Shown here piece after piece: positions 1 to 7,059 of a stretch of 13,719 nt of DNA. The stretch comes from an uncultured Gammaproteobacteria bacterium. GTDB taxonomy: Bacteria; Pseudomonadota; Gammaproteobacteria; Arenicellales; Poriferihabitantaceae. Location: positions 1-13,719 of the forward strand of contig CALIFM010000078.1 in NCBI GenBank assembly GCA_938021685.1, given 5' to 3'. The position numbers and the translations under genes were made by a program. How positions within the stretch are numbered: the stretch's first letter is position 1; every line of letters starts with the position of its first letter. A model generated the notes under the pieces. It was not told the DNA's origin and ran no database searches. It saw only the letters and a list, made by a program, of their open reading frames with translations.

Positions 1-446
1 ACTGTGCCTTAATCCTAGAGCTTATCAAAGACTTCGCAGCTTACGAAAACGCTAGCGATAAACTTGAAAGCAATCTCGCCAGCCTTGAGCGGGATTTATT
101 TGCTGAGCACCCTAAAGTATATGCTTTGCTATGCGAAGTGGATGGGCAAAGTGCTGGGCTGGCAATATATTATTTCAGTTATGGCTTATGGCAAAGCCAA
201 CATGGACTATATCTAGAAGGTCTATATCTTTCCCCTCAACACCGTCGCCATGGTGCGGGCTTCGCGCTGATGAAACACTTAGCCCATATTGCGCTGGCCC
301 AAAAATGCAGTCATTTCGAATGGAATGTATCGAACTGGAATACCACATCCATTCAGTTTTACGAATCCCTGGGTGCGCAGGCCCAACATGGATACACAGA
401 CTACCAAGTAAACGGCGATGCGCTGATTAAATTAGCATCCCATTAA
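1..446 (+). CDS. GNAT-family N-acetyltransferase (SSAT-like), 5'-truncated by window edge
   Basis: The reading frame is open from base 3 to the TAA at 444-446, giving 147 residues with no start visible, so the gene begins upstream of the window. The translation begins 'CALILELIKDFAAYE', which resembles the N-terminal helix of diamine (spermidine/spermine)-type acetyltransferases. It carries 'LYLEGLYLSPQHRRHGAG', the beta4/acetyl-CoA pyrophosphate-loop region of GNAT proteins (R/Q-x-x-G-x-A type), then 'FEWNVSNWNTTSIQFYESLGA', trimmed here to its key elements W-N and FYESLGA, the usual GNAT motif B. Family members are about 155-165 aa, so only some 10-20 residues are missing. It would transfer acetyl from acetyl-CoA to an amine; the substrate cannot be read from the sequence. 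A TTG at 126 could be mistaken for a start, but the conserved upstream frame argues against that. It has no obvious functional tie to the methylamine genes. Confidence 0.8.
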   Translation, partial: CALILELIKDFAAYENASDKLESNLASLERDLFAEHPKVYALLCEVDGQSAGLAIYYFSYGLWQSQHGLYLEGLYLSPQHRRHGAGFALMKHLAHIALAQKCSHFEWNVSNWNTTSIQFYESLGAQAQHGYTDYQVNGDALIKLASH

Positions 447-480
447 TAAATAGCTTTTACTACTGGCACCTAGGGTCATT

Positions 481-509
481 TTGACTTCGTCTTGCTGCTT
501 TGTTATGGT
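481..509 (+). promoter_or_regulatory. candidate sigma70 promoter for the outer-membrane protein gene
   Basis: TTGACT (481-486) and TATGGT (504-509) are separated by 17 bp. They match the -35 consensus at 5 of 6 positions and the -10 at 4 of 6. Transcription would start near 516, leaving a leader of about 57 nt before the ATG at 573. The region from 447 to 572 has no other gene. This is a motif match only. Confidence 0.35.
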
Positions 510-572
510 CCGAGCAGTTTAATTAAAGTTGTTTTTCGCCCTATTAATATTTTTAAAAAAGGATCATATAAA

Positions 573-1295
573 ATGTATAGAACTCTTCTTTCACTGGCCA
601 CAGCCAGCTTACTATGCTTGCCAACAATCAGCAGTGCAGGTGACATTGAGCATGGCATCAAATTTGGCTATGCACGTGACAGCAGTGCCGAGATTTCTGG
701 TAAGCACTTAAATTTATATAACCCAAGCGACCCTTCTAGCTACCGCATTGAAAATACCAAGACCGAAGGTGCTGAAATTAATGACATCTTCTCGGTAGGC
801 TATGTATACCGAAACCCCTTGTCAGATAACAGCCCGTTTGCCATTGATTTCAGCGCCACGCTGAATCGCATGAATATCTCGCCGCAAACTATACGCTTGG
901 TAAGCCAAGAAGGGCCGTATACCACAAACTCTGATCAGCCCGATGCTTATGGAAGTTATTTAGAGCTGTATTTTGGCGGCACTTACTCGTTTGGCAGTGC
1001 TGCAAACAAACCTTACATCGGCGCAGGCGTGTCGCTGATTACGGGCAAGGCCAACAAAACTTTTTACAATTTGGAAGACCTGCTGACTGGCGTTAACACT
1101 TATGGTCAATCAGGACGCTCAAATATGGACGGCACAGCTTTTGCAATCAAAGGAGGCATGGACTTCGATACCTTCCGCGTTGAGCTAGAGCACGGCTTAT
1201 ATGACTTGCATATTGATGCGTTCCGAAGCTTTGAAATCAACGGTGCAGACTTGGAGTTTGACAAAACCATGCTAAGCATGATTTTAGACTTCTAA
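573..1295 (+). CDS. small outer-membrane beta-barrel protein with signal peptide
   Basis: A 240-aa protein starting at ATG 573, chosen because AAGGA (559-563) lies 9 nt upstream and a signal peptide follows directly. The frame stays open back to a TTG at 492, but those 27 residues would bury the signal. The signal is 'MYRT' plus a hydrophobic core, with likely cleavage after Ser-Ser-Ala (residue 22). The Cys at residue 15 is preceded by Leu, so this is not a good lipobox. The mature part of about 218 aa has alternating aromatic/polar beta-strand patches (for example 'YLELYFGGTYSFG' and 'KPYIGAGVSLITG') and ends in Phe ('MLSMILDF'), the usual BAM-recognised C-terminal strand of outer-membrane proteins. 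It resembles OmpW/OmpA-like 8-stranded barrels in size and rhythm, but I do not recognise the exact family. No catalytic residues are evident, and its cargo or role is unknown. Confidence 0.75.
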   Translation: MYRTLLSLATASLLCLPTISSAGDIEHGIKFGYARDSSAEISGKHLNLYNPSDPSSYRIENTKTEGAEINDIFSVGYVYRNPLSDNSPFAIDFSATLNRMNISPQTIRLVSQEGPYTTNSDQPDAYGSYLELYFGGTYSFGSAANKPYIGAGVSLITGKANKTFYNLEDLLTGVNTYGQSGRSNMDGTAFAIKGGMDFDTFRVELEHGLYDLHIDAFRSFEINGADLEFDKTMLSMILDF

Positions 1296-1319
1296 GTTAG
1301 AAACTTGAACACAAGACAT

Positions 1320-1347
1320 AAAAACCCGCGCAGTGCGCGGGTTTTTT
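1320..1347. terminator. bidirectional Rho-independent terminator
   Basis: A perfect 7-bp GC stem (CCCGCGC 1325-1331 with GCGCGGG 1335-1341) encloses the loop AGT. It is followed by six T on the plus strand (1342-1347) and preceded by five A (1320-1324), which give a T run on the minus strand. It sits between two convergent genes, the barrel protein ending at 1295 and the methyltransferase-like gene ending at 1387, so it can stop both transcripts. Confidence 0.92.
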
Positions 1348-1386
1348 ATTGGATATAAAGAATCAACTAATTCTTAGCAAGTAATC

Positions 1387-2934
1387 TTAGATATTTGAAT
1401 CCGGAAATGAATCTTTACGCTGCTTTATATAATCCAATAATGCCTCATCCACGGCTGGATCCATGGGCGGCATCTCATATTCAGCCAGTGACTTTTTAAA
1501 CGCAGCATTGGCGCGTCCACTGTGGTCTAAGCTGCCCTCAGCCTCCCATTGCTCGAAGCTATTGTTATCCGTAAGCGGTGACAAATAAAATGCATCTTTG
1601 AAATTCTTCTGGGTATGCGCACAACCTAAAAAGTGCTGACCTGGCCCCACTTCAGCAATGGCATCCATTGCCTGACCATTTTTGGTCATATCTACACCTT
1701 TCACCATGGTAGCCATCATGCCCGCTTGATCGCAGTCCATCATGAATTTCTCATAGGACATCGTCAAACCACCTTCTGTCCAGCCTGTAGTGTGCAGCAC
1801 AAAATTCACTCCTGCTAGCACTGCTGGCAACAAAGTGGACACCGATTCGGACATTGCTTGTCCGTCGGGTAATTTAGAAGCAGACAAGCCACCACCAGAG
1901 CGAAAAGGCACCCCTAAGCGGCGCGCCAAGCTAGCCATCGTATACAGCACCAAGGCCGGCTCAGGCGTACCGAAAGTAGGTGCCCCTGATTGCATTGACA
2001 TTGATGAAGCAAAACTGCCAAAAATAACTGGCGCACCCGGCGCTACTAATTGCACGAAAGCCATGCCAGCCATCGCTTCAGCTAAGGTTTGAGCGGCCGT
2101 ACCCGCCACCGTAACCGGAGACATCGCACCCGCCAATATAAATGGCGTGATAAGACATGCTTGATTGTTGCGCGCATACACCTTGGCAGCCGCCAGCATG
2201 GTGTCATCAAAGTTCATTGGCGAATTAGCATTAATCAAACTAGTCACAACCGTGCGCGGCTTACCTGTTTCAAGGTCAATATAATTATCACCAAACAAGA
2301 TTTTTGCCATTTCAACCGTGTCTTGTGCCCGATCAGGGTGTGTCACCGACCCCATAAATGGCTTGTCGGAATACTTCATATGGCTGTACACCATATCAAA
2401 ATGGCGCTTGTTTACTGGTAGATCAACGGGTTCGCATATAGTGCCTCCCGAGTGATGTAAGTTAGGCGTAGAGTACGTAAGTTTGATGAAGTTTTGAAAA
2501 TCTTCCAAAGTGGCATAGCGTCGCCCTTTGTCTAAGTCATGTACGAACGGACTGCCATACCCTGGTACTAAAACCGTATTTTTACCACCAATTTCCACGC
2601 TACGCTCAGGATTACGTGCATGCTGTGTGTATTGCGATGGAGCGTTATCCTGAATCAGCTTGCGACACATGCCTTTAGGAAACCGCACACACTCCCCCTG
2701 TACATCAGCACCTGCATCCTTCCACATGTCTAAAGCTTCTTGATCATCGCGAAACTCAATACCCGTTTCCGCCAAAATGGTTTCAGCATTGGCCTCAATC
2801 TGTGCTAAGCCTTCTTCGCCCAACACCTCGTACTCTGGAATTTGCCGTTTAAGATAAGGCACAATGGCCACGGCTTGCTGGGCTCCTGCTTTACGGGCGG
2901 CGCGTCCGCGGCGCTTGTTTCTGACTTCTGACAT
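1387..2934 (-). CDS. trimethylamine methyltransferase (MttB) superfamily protein, non-pyrrolysine
   Basis: A 515-aa protein of the MttB/COG5598 superfamily, whose characterised members move a methyl group from a methylated amine to a corrinoid protein (MttB on trimethylamine, MtgB on glycine betaine). After a basic N-terminus (residues 1-20, rich in Arg and Lys) come features I recognise from aerobic-bacterial members: 'PEYEVLGEEGL' (33-43), 'HHSGGTICEP' (160-169), 'GAPTFGTPEPALVLY' (317-331), 'RSGGGLSASKLPD' (345-357) and 'GPGQHFLGCAHT' (430-441). The frame has no internal amber codon, so pyrrolysine is not used. Start: ATG with only a weak SD-like AAAGAA 8 nt upstream. It is divergent from the dehydrogenase gene at 3236, sharing a 301-bp control region. 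No corrinoid-binding partner is encoded nearby. Glycine betaine is a plausible substrate from context; this is inference, and other quaternary or tertiary amines remain possible. Confidence 0.85.
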   Translation of the reverse strand: MSEVRNKRRGRAARKAGAQQAVAIVPYLKRQIPEYEVLGEEGLAQIEANAETILAETGIEFRDDQEALDMWKDAGADVQGECVRFPKGMCRKLIQDNAPSQYTQHARNPERSVEIGGKNTVLVPGYGSPFVHDLDKGRRYATLEDFQNFIKLTYSTPNLHHSGGTICEPVDLPVNKRHFDMVYSHMKYSDKPFMGSVTHPDRAQDTVEMAKILFGDNYIDLETGKPRTVVTSLINANSPMNFDDTMLAAAKVYARNNQACLITPFILAGAMSPVTVAGTAAQTLAEAMAGMAFVQLVAPGAPVIFGSFASSMSMQSGAPTFGTPEPALVLYTMASLARRLGVPFRSGGGLSASKLPDGQAMSESVSTLLPAVLAGVNFVLHTTGWTEGGLTMSYEKFMMDCDQAGMMATMVKGVDMTKNGQAMDAIAEVGPGQHFLGCAHTQKNFKDAFYLSPLTDNNSFEQWEAEGSLDHSGRANAAFKKSLAEYEMPPMDPAVDEALLDYIKQRKDSFPDSNI

Positions 2935-3033
2935 AAGATAGATTCTTTGTGAAATTCGAGGGATTATTTCGCTTAAATTAAGGTCTTAGCTAATGGTAAA
3001 CTCATCACTTGTCGGCACTACTCCGCGCGCGAC

Positions 3034-3206
3034 GCACGCTTAGTCTGCCGCGCCAATGCATCATTTCAGCAATACTAACTTGTTGGCTTTTAAAAGGGTT
3101 TTGTCATACCTCAAATAGCCGCAAAAACAGCCGTGGCGTAGATAAAGCACGCTTGGTCGCATTTAGTGGCCCGTGTTATTAGGCGCGTTAGTAGACTGCC
3201 GCGTCA
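3034..3206 (+). repeat. imperfect direct repeats upstream of the dehydrogenase gene
   Basis: GCACGCTTAGTC (3034-3045) recurs as GCACGCTTGGTC (3147-3158), 11 of 12 identical. The overlapping TAGTCTGCCGCGCCA (3041-3055) recurs as TAGACTGCCGCGTCA (3192-3206), 13 of 15 identical. So one block near 3034-3055 matches two separate downstream segments. They could be binding sites for a regulator or traces of a local duplication. Confidence 0.5.
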
Positions 3207-3223
3207 TACTGTAGCATTATATT

Positions 3224-3228
3224 GGAGA
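3224..3228 (+). promoter_or_regulatory. ribosome binding site fixing a GTG start
   Basis: GGAGA at 3224-3228 is 7 nt before the GTG at 3236. The N-terminus translated from this GTG runs straight into the FAD-binding strand ('VVVIGGGVVG' at residues 7-16), as family members do, so GTG is the right start. Confidence 0.8.
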
Positions 3229-3235
3229 CCTTATC

Positions 3236-5674
3236 GTGAAATCAGAAGCTCGTGTTGTTGTTATTGGCGGCGGCGTTGTTGGCGTCTCCACTCTTTATCA
3301 CCTAGCCAAGAAAGGCTGGAAAGACGTGATGCTGCTGGAACGCAAAGAGTTAACTTCTGGCTCTACTTGGCACGCTGCTGGCCTGTTGCCACTGTTTAAC
3401 ATGAGTTATTCGGTAGGTAAAATTCATAAGTACTCTGTTGATTTATACGGCAAGCTCGAAGCCGAAACTGGCCTGAATGCAGGCCTTGCTACTGTAAGCA
3501 ATATTCGCTTGGCCACCAACCAAGACCGCATGGACGAGTACCGTCAATATGCAGGTGTGGCGCAAACCATTGGCGTACAGGTGGACTTCTTAACACCTGA
3601 AGAAGTCAAAGAAATTTGGCCACTTTGTAATGTAGACGATATCGTGGGTGCTATTCGTCATCCCGAAGACGGTTATATTCAGCCGGCTGATCTGACACAG
3701 GCACTAGCTAAAGGCGCACTTAATATGGGCGCGACCATTCATCAGCAGACCAAAGTCACGGGTATCAAGCAAAACAAAGACGAAACTTGGACGGTGACCA
3801 CCGATAAGGGTGAAGTCACCTGCGAGCATGTGGTGTCTTGCACCGGTAATTTTGCTCGCCAGACCGGCGAAATGGTGGGGCTGGATGTGCCTGTCATCCC
3901 TGTTGAGCATCAGTTTATCGTAACCGAAGCCCACCCCGAGATCCAAAAGCGTAAGGCCGATGGTTTACCCGAACTGGGTGTGTTGCGTGGCTCAGATGGT
4001 CGCTGGTATATGCGCGAAGAAGCCGGCGGCTTACTGCTAGGACCCTATGAAACTGGCGCACCAGCTTGCTATGTAGACGGCCCAGACGAAGACTGCGAGT
4101 GGGAGCTATTTCAAGAAGATATCGACCGTTTGATGCCGCATATTGAAGATGCCATTCACCGCGTGCCGATATTTGGCGAAGCGGGCATCAAAAAGGTGTA
4201 CAACGGCGCCATTTGCTACACCCCCGATGGTAATCCCATTATTGGCCCAGCTTGGGGCAAGAAAAATTTCTGGCTGAACGAAGGCCATAGTTTTGGCATC
4301 ACTGCCGCAGGCGGTGCTGGCTGGCAAATTGCCGAATGGATCGTAGAAGGCGAACCATCGATTGACATGATGGGCGTAGACCCCCGCCGCTACGGCAATT
4401 ACTGTTCTAAGTCGTACTTAGTGGAGAAAAACGAAGAAGCTTATGCTCATGTATTTATCACCCACTTCCCTGATGAAGAACGCCCTGCGGTGCGGCCGTT
4501 GCGAACAGCACCTTGTTATGATCGTCTAAAAGACTTGGGCGCGGTGTTTGGGCAAACATTTGGCTGGGAGCGCGCTAACTTTTTCGTGCCCGAAGGCACG
4601 CCGCAAGAAGACGATTGGTCTTTTCGCCGTTCAAAATGGTTTGAACATGTCGGCAATGAGTGCCGCAATGTGGCCGAGAACGTTGGCTTGCTAGACATGA
4701 GCGCTTTTGCCAAATGCCGCATCTCTGGCCCAGGCGCTAAAGCTTTTTTAAACAAGCTGGTGGCCAACAAGCTGCCTGCCCGCACAGGACGGGTGAATCT
4801 GTGTCATTCATTGAATACACACGGCGGAGTGCATTCGGAATACACCATCGTTAAGGAAGGCATCAATTCGTACTATTTAGTTTCGGCCGGCGCACTGCAA
4901 CGGCTTGATCATGACTGGATTCATCGCTGGATGCCCAAAGACGGCAGCGTGCAGTTTCAAAACTTGACACCTAGCATGGGCGTATTAGTGTTGGCCGGAC
5001 CGAAATCACGCGAGCTGATGCAGCGTGTCTCGAAAGCTGATTTTTCTAACGAAGGCTTTAAGTGGCTATCAAGCAAAAAGATCGATGTCGGCTACGCGCC
5101 TTGTGTCGCGGTGCGCATGAATTTTGTGGGCGAGCTGGGTTGGGAGATTCATCATTCGATCGAATATCAAAATCATATTTTTGACGCACTGATGGAAGCG
5201 GGTAAAGACTTAGGCATCAAACCTTTTGGCATCCGCGCCATGGACAGCTTACGTATTGAAAAATCTTACCGCTTAGTGGGCACTGAATTATCAGTTGAAT
5301 ACTCACCGTATGAATCAGGTCTGGACCGCTTTATCCACATCGACAAGGGCGGTGATTTTATTGGCCGTGATGCTTTAATCAAATGGCAAGAGCGCGGCAT
5401 TGAGAACAATTTTGTAACCATGGAAGTGCATGACGTGGAAGATGCTGACGCACTGGGTAGCAATCCCATTTATGCAGGCGATGAAGTAGTAGGCCGTGCA
5501 ACGGGCGGCAATTATGGTTTTCGCTTAGAAAAATCGATCGCACTGGGCATGGTTAAGCCCGAATACTCTGCATTAGGCACCGAGTTAAGCATGGATATTT
5601 TAGGCAAAATGCATCGTGTGACCGTAGTGGAAGAAAGCCCGCTTGACCCGACTAATGAGCGTCTGCGCGCTTAG
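3236..5674 (+). CDS. dimethylglycine/sarcosine dehydrogenase-type FAD oxidoreductase with GcvT folate domain
   Basis: An 812-aa flavoprotein of the DMGDH/SARDH family, which oxidatively removes an N-methyl group and passes the one-carbon unit to tetrahydrofolate. The N-terminal DAO domain (about residues 5-370) has the dinucleotide motif GGGVVG (11-16) and 'GSTWHAAGL' (42-50). His46 in the latter matches the histidine carrying covalent FAD in mammalian DMGDH/SARDH. A short FAO_M linker domain (about 375-430) is followed by the GcvT aminomethyltransferase-like domain (about 435-700) and its C-terminal barrel (about 710-800). Length is normal for the family. It leads the rightward gene series, 38 bp ahead of the creatinase gene. 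Dimethylglycine is the preferred substrate by context, since a dedicated sarcosine oxidase is encoded downstream; sarcosine or another N-methyl amine cannot be excluded. It is expected to be cytoplasmic, as no signal peptide is present. Confidence 0.87.
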   Translation: MKSEARVVVIGGGVVGVSTLYHLAKKGWKDVMLLERKELTSGSTWHAAGLLPLFNMSYSVGKIHKYSVDLYGKLEAETGLNAGLATVSNIRLATNQDRMDEYRQYAGVAQTIGVQVDFLTPEEVKEIWPLCNVDDIVGAIRHPEDGYIQPADLTQALAKGALNMGATIHQQTKVTGIKQNKDETWTVTTDKGEVTCEHVVSCTGNFARQTGEMVGLDVPVIPVEHQFIVTEAHPEIQKRKADGLPELGVLRGSDGRWYMREEAGGLLLGPYETGAPACYVDGPDEDCEWELFQEDIDRLMPHIEDAIHRVPIFGEAGIKKVYNGAICYTPDGNPIIGPAWGKKNFWLNEGHSFGITAAGGAGWQIAEWIVEGEPSIDMMGVDPRRYGNYCSKSYLVEKNEEAYAHVFITHFPDEERPAVRPLRTAPCYDRLKDLGAVFGQTFGWERANFFVPEGTPQEDDWSFRRSKWFEHVGNECRNVAENVGLLDMSAFAKCRISGPGAKAFLNKLVANKLPARTGRVNLCHSLNTHGGVHSEYTIVKEGINSYYLVSAGALQRLDHDWIHRWMPKDGSVQFQNLTPSMGVLVLAGPKSRELMQRVSKADFSNEGFKWLSSKKIDVGYAPCVAVRMNFVGELGWEIHHSIEYQNHIFDALMEAGKDLGIKPFGIRAMDSLRIEKSYRLVGTELSVEYSPYESGLDRFIHIDKGGDFIGRDALIKWQERGIENNFVTMEVHDVEDADALGSNPIYAGDEVVGRATGGNYGFRLEKSIALGMVKPEYSALGTELSMDILGKMHRVTVVEESPLDPTNERLRA

Positions 5675-5712
5675 CACCTGCATATAAGGCAATTAAAGAG
5701 AGCGGCAGAACA

Positions 5713-6933
5713 ATGAATCCAATGGAAATGAGCAACTTGATCGAGTTTCCGATCTATGAGCGTGCAACACCGACCTTCTCCGAAGCCGAGATGGCGGGCC
5801 GCTTGCAAAAGCTGCGTGGCGCCATGGCCACCCATGACATCGACTCGGTATTGATGACATCGATTCATAATGTAAATTATTATTCTGATTTCTTTTACTG
5901 CTCCTTTGGCCGCCCCTACGGCTTAGTAGTAAATCAGCAAACACAAACCACTTTAAGTGCCAACATTGATGGCGGCGCTCCTGCACGGCGCAGCTTTGGG
6001 CAAAACCAAGTGTACACCGACTGGCAGCGTGACAACTTTTACCGCGCCGTGCAAAAGCACATCAAAGACGGCGATACGGTTGGCATTGAGATGGACCACA
6101 TCAATATGCAAATGGTCAGCAAGCTCAAAGCTGCCTTACCAAACTCAAAGTTTGTCGACATTGCTGAGCCGGCGATGTTTCTTCGGATGATTAAATCAGC
6201 CGAAGAAATTGCACATATCACCAAAATGACCGCCATTGCCGACATTGGCGGCACAGCCTGCGCTGAAGCCATTGGCGTGGGCGTAAGCGAACACGAAGTG
6301 GCAATTCACTCCACTGACACAATGATTCGTGAGATTGCCAAGGTATTCCCTGATAGCGAAATTCGTGACACGTGGACATGGTTTCAATCAGGTATCAATA
6401 CTGACGGCGCACATAATCCCGTGACCACCCGGAAAATTGAAGCAGGGGATATTTTAAGCCTTAACTGCTTTCCAATGGTGGCCGGTTATTACGTGGCACT
6501 AGAACGCACTTTATTTGCTGAACACGCTTCAGATGCGCATCTAAAAAATTGGCAAGTAAACTGCCTAGTACACGACGAAGGCAAAAAATTGATTAAGCCT
6601 GGTGCAAAATGCAGCGACATTGCCCACGAGTTGAATAAAATTTATGCTGAGCACGGGCTACTGCAAGCCCGCACTTTTGGCTATGGCCATTCATTTGGTA
6701 TCTTGTGCCACTATTACGGCCGCGAAGCAGGACTTGAGTTGCGCGAAGACATCGATACTGTACTAGAACCGGGCATGGTGGTATCGATGGAGCCAATGAT
6801 TATGATTGAAGAAGGCAAGCCCGGCGCTGGCGGCTACCGCGAGCATGATATCTTGGTGCTGACCGAGAGCGGAGCTGAGAACATTACGCATTTCCCTTAT
6901 GGGCCAGAGCATAATATTATTATTAAAGGCTAG
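5713..6933 (+). CDS. creatinase (creatine amidinohydrolase)
   Basis: A 406-aa protein that hydrolyses creatine to sarcosine and urea. From memory it matches Pseudomonas putida creatinase (403 aa) almost end to end, including 'YCSFGRPY' (62-69), 'WTWFQSGINTDGAHNPV' (221-237), 'FGYGHSFG' (322-329) and 'PGAGGYREHDI' (370-380). The catalytic His of that enzyme (His232) corresponds to His234. Other substrate-site residues present are Phe65, Arg67, Glu264, His326, Arg337, Glu360 and His378. The fold is M24 'pita-bread', but three metal-ligand positions of aminopeptidases are replaced here (Asn251, Ala262, His378), as expected for metal-free creatinase. The start ATG is preceded by AAAGAGAG (5695-5702); in-frame Met codons 4 and 6 are alternatives. 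Its product, sarcosine, is the substrate of the oxidase encoded next, which strongly supports the call. Confidence 0.93.
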   Translation: MNPMEMSNLIEFPIYERATPTFSEAEMAGRLQKLRGAMATHDIDSVLMTSIHNVNYYSDFFYCSFGRPYGLVVNQQTQTTLSANIDGGAPARRSFGQNQVYTDWQRDNFYRAVQKHIKDGDTVGIEMDHINMQMVSKLKAALPNSKFVDIAEPAMFLRMIKSAEEIAHITKMTAIADIGGTACAEAIGVGVSEHEVAIHSTDTMIREIAKVFPDSEIRDTWTWFQSGINTDGAHNPVTTRKIEAGDILSLNCFPMVAGYYVALERTLFAEHASDAHLKNWQVNCLVHDEGKKLIKPGAKCSDIAHELNKIYAEHGLLQARTFGYGHSFGILCHYYGREAGLELREDIDTVLEPGMVVSMEPMIMIEEGKPGAGGYREHDILVLTESGAENITHFPYGPEHNIIIKG

Positions 6934-6959
6934 GTTATCAAATATCATTTGATTGGTTG

Positions 6960-6998
6960 ATGGTCATCAGGATGAGTTTGCCTCTCATTCGTGACCAT
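6960..6998 (+). other. two-tier RNA hairpin between creatinase and soxB
   Basis: An outer 7-bp stem, ATGGTCA (6960-6966) with TGACCAT (6992-6998), surrounds an inner 7-bp stem, GGATGAG (6970-6976) with CTCATTC (6984-6990, one G-U pair). The loop is TTTGCCT and a small internal loop separates the stems. It begins 26 nt after the creatinase stop. No T run follows, so it is not a classical terminator; an mRNA-stabilising or processing hairpin is the simplest reading. Confidence 0.55.
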
Positions 6999-7015
6999 AC
7001 TTAGTTAAATGGCTA

Positions 7016-7053
7016 CTTGCCGCGGGCAAGAGTCAAAACCACACCACGGGTGT
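7016..7053 (+). other. two small hairpins in the soxB leader
   Basis: CTTGCC (7016-7021) pairs with GGCAAG (7025-7030) around the loop GCG. Just downstream ACACC (7041-7045) pairs with GGTGT (7049-7053) around ACG. The second ends 6 nt before the soxB ATG at 7060 and overlaps the only SD-like bases (GGGTG, 7048-7052), so it could limit ribosome access. Pairing was judged by eye; no energies were calculated. Confidence 0.4.
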
Positions 7054-7059
7054 TGATGA

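Larger units (their letters stand above)
2935..3235. promoter_or_regulatory. divergent intergenic control region
   Basis: These 301 bp must hold the promoters for the leftward methyltransferase-like gene and the rightward dehydrogenase gene. No open frame of interest is seen. Visible structure: a perfect 5-1-5 palindrome CTTAA-A-TTAAG at 2972-2982, close to the leftward gene, and imperfect direct repeats nearer the rightward gene (listed separately). No convincing -35/-10 pair stood out on either strand. No regulator gene lies in the window, so control is unassigned. Confidence 0.5.

Noticed and set aside
1387..2934. Pyrrolysine-containing trimethylamine methyltransferase
   Set aside because: The frame has no in-frame UAG, so it belongs to the non-Pyl branch; calling it trimethylamine-specific would not be supported.
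3236..5674. DMSP demethylase (DmdA), because of the GcvT domain
   Set aside because: DmdA is a stand-alone GcvT-like protein of about 370 aa; this one has an N-terminal DAO flavin domain with the GSTWHAAGL motif.
7016..7053. Guanidine-II (mini-ykkC) riboswitch, suggested by two hairpins beside a guanidino-compound gene
   Set aside because: That class needs two stems each capped by an ACGR tetraloop. Here the loops are GCG and ACG triloops; only the second loosely resembles ACGG and the stem cannot form around it.
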